Assembly: GCA_949297765.1 (NCBI GenBank)
Contig: CASFTV010000011.1
Coordinates: 1 to 64,000 of the forward strand
Source: an uncultured bacterium
GTDB lineage: Bacteria; Verrucomicrobiota; Lentisphaeria; Victivallales; UBA1829
Direction: 5' to 3'
Length of the DNA: 64,000 nucleotides
The notes under the pieces are model-generated. The model did not search any database and had not been told where the DNA came from. It was given only the letters and a program-made list of their open reading frames with translations. Positions 61,937 to 64,000 of this stretch are shown here, piece after piece. Position 1 is the stretch's first letter. Each line of letters begins with the position of its first letter. A program made the translations under genes and the position numbers.

Positions 61937-63772
61937 ATGAAACAGCAGGATTTGTATATGGATTCCTTTCTTCCGCAGAATTTCTATGAAACCATTGAAT
62001 CCGGAGCGTTTGAACACCGTCTGTTTCCCCCGTTTTCCGATCGGGCCGCGTGGGAGGCGGTGCAGCGGAAGGCGTCCCGGAAGAATCTGGTGGCGGAATT
62101 GATGGATGAGGCGGAAAAAATCCGTCTGCAGCCGCCCCAGCGCCTCCTCTTTTCCCGGTATTGCGAATACAGCATCAACGGAAACAGGACCCGCTATGAG
62201 GGCGGATATTTCGGCCGGCGGAACCGGATGGGGACCCTCGTGCTGGCGCTCTGTCTTTCCGGGGACCGCAAACGGTGGCTGATGCCGGTCCTCGATTATC
62301 TGACGGCGATTCTGGAAGAATGGTCGTGGTGCATGCCGGCGCACGCGGTCTGGAACGGGGTGTTCCCGGGACAGAACAGTCAGTCGGATCTCTTTGCGTC
62401 GGAAACCGGGGCGCAGATCGGGCTTGCGGTCAACATCCTCGGAGAGTTGTTCGACGAGGTCTGGCCCGGATTTTCGGACCGTCTCCGCGAAGAGACGCTT
62501 TCCCGGACCGTCCGGAACGTTCTCAATCCCGAGACCCGTCCGCTGAACCACTGGTTCAACGCCGGAAGGCCCAACAACTGGACCCCGTGGTGCTGCTACA
62601 ACAATCTTCTGACGGCGGTCTGTCTGGAGCGCGATTCCCGGAAGCTGGCCCGGATCATCCGCACCTTCCTCCGTCCCGTTTCCCGGTTCGCGTGGTTCTA
62701 TGCGGATGACGGATACTGCGAAGAAGGCTCCAGCTACTATAACAAAGCCGGGGGAATGCTGTTCAAAACAACCGCTCTTCTGGAAAAAATTGTTCCGGGC
62801 TCCATGAAATCCTTCTATGCCGATCCGAAGAACCGGGCGATTTTCGAATATATTGCGAAAGTCCGGATCGGCGGCGAACTGCTGGCCTATGCCGACGGGT
62901 CGTCCCGTGCGCCCCAGCTTTCCATTGTCGTTCCCTGCGGCGCCGCGATTCACTCCCCCGCGCTGACCGCTTTCGGTCGCGGAAAGACCCTCTCCATCCA
63001 GCGCTGGTGCGGCGATGAGCTCGCCGAGACTCTGACCGCTCTGTTTGATTATCCCGACCGCATTTCCGGGGATCCGGACGATCTGCCTCCGGTATCCTTC
63101 TTTGCAGACCGGCTGGCCGTTCTGCGGACGTCCGGCTTCTCCGCCGCTCTCAAGGCCGGATGCAACGCGGAACCCCACAATCACAACGATCTCGGTCAAT
63201 TTTTCCTTTACCGCGGCAGAACGCCGGTCATTGTCGATGCCGGATGCGGTGCCTATTCCAAACGCAACTTCTCCCCCGAGCGCTATACGCTGTGGTATAC
63301 GCGCGGAAGCGGACACAACGCTCCGGTTTTCGGTTCGGTGGAGCAGCAGGAGGGAAGCGCGTTCCGCGCCCGGCTGCCGAAACCCCGAAAGACCAAAAAC
63401 GGATGGACCCTTTCCTGTGATCTTTCCGACGCCTATCCGCCGGAAGCAGGGGTGCAGACGTTCAAAAGAACCCTGGATTTCTCGCCGGACAGGGTTGTGG
63501 TGGAGGATTCAATCCGCAGAAGCGGATCAGCGGAAAACAGGGAAATTTTTCTCAATCTGATGACGCCGGAAACGCCCGTTGCGGACGGAAAAACGATCCG
63601 TCTCGGCAGCGTGATTCTTTCCCTGGAGGAGATCGAATTCGTCTCCTGCCGGAAACTCCCGCTGCTCACCAGCAAAAACAATCCCGATTTCGGGCGGTTT
63701 TCGCTGACGAGGATTCTGCTCAAAACCCGCTCCGATCACTACCGGATGATCTTTACGCCCGCGGGAAAGTGA
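61937..63772 (+). CDS. Heparinase II/III-family protein
   Basis: 611 residues. An (alpha/alpha) toroid (about 1-370) followed by a beta-sandwich that opens with EPHNHNDLGQFF, the Hepar_II_III_C signature (His414, His416). The family consists mostly of polysaccharide lyases acting on uronic-acid glycans. No signal peptide was seen, so a cytoplasmic oligosaccharide lyase is likely. The ATG at 61937 was chosen because AAGGAG lies 7 bases upstream; the open frame extends 25 codons further without similarity. An operator-like palindrome covers its promoter. Confidence 0.8.
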   Translation: MKQQDLYMDSFLPQNFYETIESGAFEHRLFPPFSDRAAWEAVQRKASRKNLVAELMDEAEKIRLQPPQRLLFSRYCEYSINGNRTRYEGGYFGRRNRMGTLVLALCLSGDRKRWLMPVLDYLTAILEEWSWCMPAHAVWNGVFPGQNSQSDLFASETGAQIGLAVNILGELFDEVWPGFSDRLREETLSRTVRNVLNPETRPLNHWFNAGRPNNWTPWCCYNNLLTAVCLERDSRKLARIIRTFLRPVSRFAWFYADDGYCEEGSSYYNKAGGMLFKTTALLEKIVPGSMKSFYADPKNRAIFEYIAKVRIGGELLAYADGSSRAPQLSIVVPCGAAIHSPALTAFGRGKTLSIQRWCGDELAETLTALFDYPDRISGDPDDLPPVSFFADRLAVLRTSGFSAALKAGCNAEPHNHNDLGQFFLYRGRTPVIVDAGCGAYSKRNFSPERYTLWYTRGSGHNAPVFGSVEQQEGSAFRARLPKPRKTKNGWTLSCDLSDAYPPEAGVQTFKRTLDFSPDRVVVEDSIRRSGSAENREIFLNLMTPETPVADGKTIRLGSVILSLEEIEFVSCRKLPLLTSKNNPDFGRFSLTRILLKTRSDHYRMIFTPAGK

Positions 63773-63782
63773 GTTCCCGCGC

Positions 63783-64000
63783 TCAGAACCGCACAAGAAC
63801 CGCTTCCGGCGGACAGAGAATGCGGACCGGAATCCAGGTGGTCCCGATCCCGGAGGAGACAAGAAGCGCGGAAGGACCGGATTTCCGCTCATAGAATCCG
63901 TATTCAAACCGCTTCCAGTAGCGGGAGGAGGCGCGGAGGGCGCCGAATCCCGGCAGACGGATCTGGCCGCCGTGAGTGTGTCCGCAGAGCGCAAGATCAA
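63783..64000 (-). CDS. Metallophosphoesterase, C-terminal part (5' end outside window)
   Basis: Reading the minus strand from the window edge gives 72 residues before the stop. The stretch DLALCGHTHGGQIRLPGFG is the C-terminal metal-binding signature (GHTHGGQ) of YaeI-like calcineurin-type phosphoesterases, and it continues SSGIGTTWIPVRILCPPE. The family includes UDP-diacylglucosamine and phosphodiester hydrolases; the substrate is unknown. It is convergent with the heparinase-like gene, with stops 10 bases apart. Confidence 0.8.
   Translation of the reverse strand, partial: DLALCGHTHGGQIRLPGFGALRASSRYWKRFEYGFYERKSGPSALLVSSGIGTTWIPVRILCPPEAVLVRF

Overview
The window looks like the chromosome of a Gram-negative, polysaccharide-degrading bacterium of the PVC group, most likely Lentisphaerota (Victivallis-like). 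This is inferred, not proven. The signs are a pseudopilin tail ending in an H-x(n)-DG motif, secreted and cytoplasmic carbohydrate enzymes paired with LacI- and AraC-type regulators, a complete Kdo/lipid A layer (CMP-Kdo synthetase, lipid A acyltransferase, WaaP-like kinase), a BamE-like lipoprotein, and sigma-54. No rRNA, tRNA, CRISPR array, prophage or insertion sequence is visible.

Layout. 1-8.6 kb is carbohydrate-related: a partial pseudopilin, a secreted clan GH-A hydrolase with a binding-module partner, a LacI regulator, and a LacI plus GH36 alpha-galactosidase operon. 8.9-14.9 kb is informational: an unusually short alaS, a STAS protein, recF and dnaN on the minus strand, a 415-base gap with DnaA-box-like motifs (candidate oriC), then a BamE-like lipoprotein and maf. 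15-20.2 kb holds a formyltransferase, a secreted protein with an ABC-2 permease, an SGNH hydrolase, a hydroxyacid dehydrogenase and a thiS-thiF pair. 20.2-24.7 kb has two divergent MarR-type regulators and fabD-fabG-acpP-fabF. 24.7-32.3 kb is the conserved phoH-pgpH-ybeY-corC block, followed by DUF502 and a WaaP-like kinase. 32.4-43.7 kb contains a stand-alone membrane protein, a YgjP-like metallopeptidase, kdsB, a lipid A acyltransferase, recN, an AraC regulator, dxs, a DUF2079 protein and a DUF4886 hydrolase. 43.8-49 kb holds gltS, a frameshifted gene and a sodium:solute symporter. 49.2-53.4 kb is a three-gene minus-strand operon: a WalJ-type metallo-hydrolase, a pseudo-Ser/Thr kinase and a hybrid histidine kinase that has lost its phosphorylation residues. 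53.5-64 kb contains rpoN overlapping a large membrane protein, a membrane protein with a degenerate spermidine-synthase-like core, an aminotransferase with an Lrp regulator, a heparinase-like protein and a partial metallophosphoesterase.

The strongest unusual signals are four. First is the pseudokinase / dead histidine kinase operon facing rpoN. Second is a dispersed intergenic repeat of about 65 bases (three copies) that folds into consecutive hairpins with compensatory base changes. Third is the alanyl-tRNA synthetase without its C-terminal domain. Fourth is YbeY with Asp in place of the third zinc His. All functions were read by eye from motifs; no database search was run.
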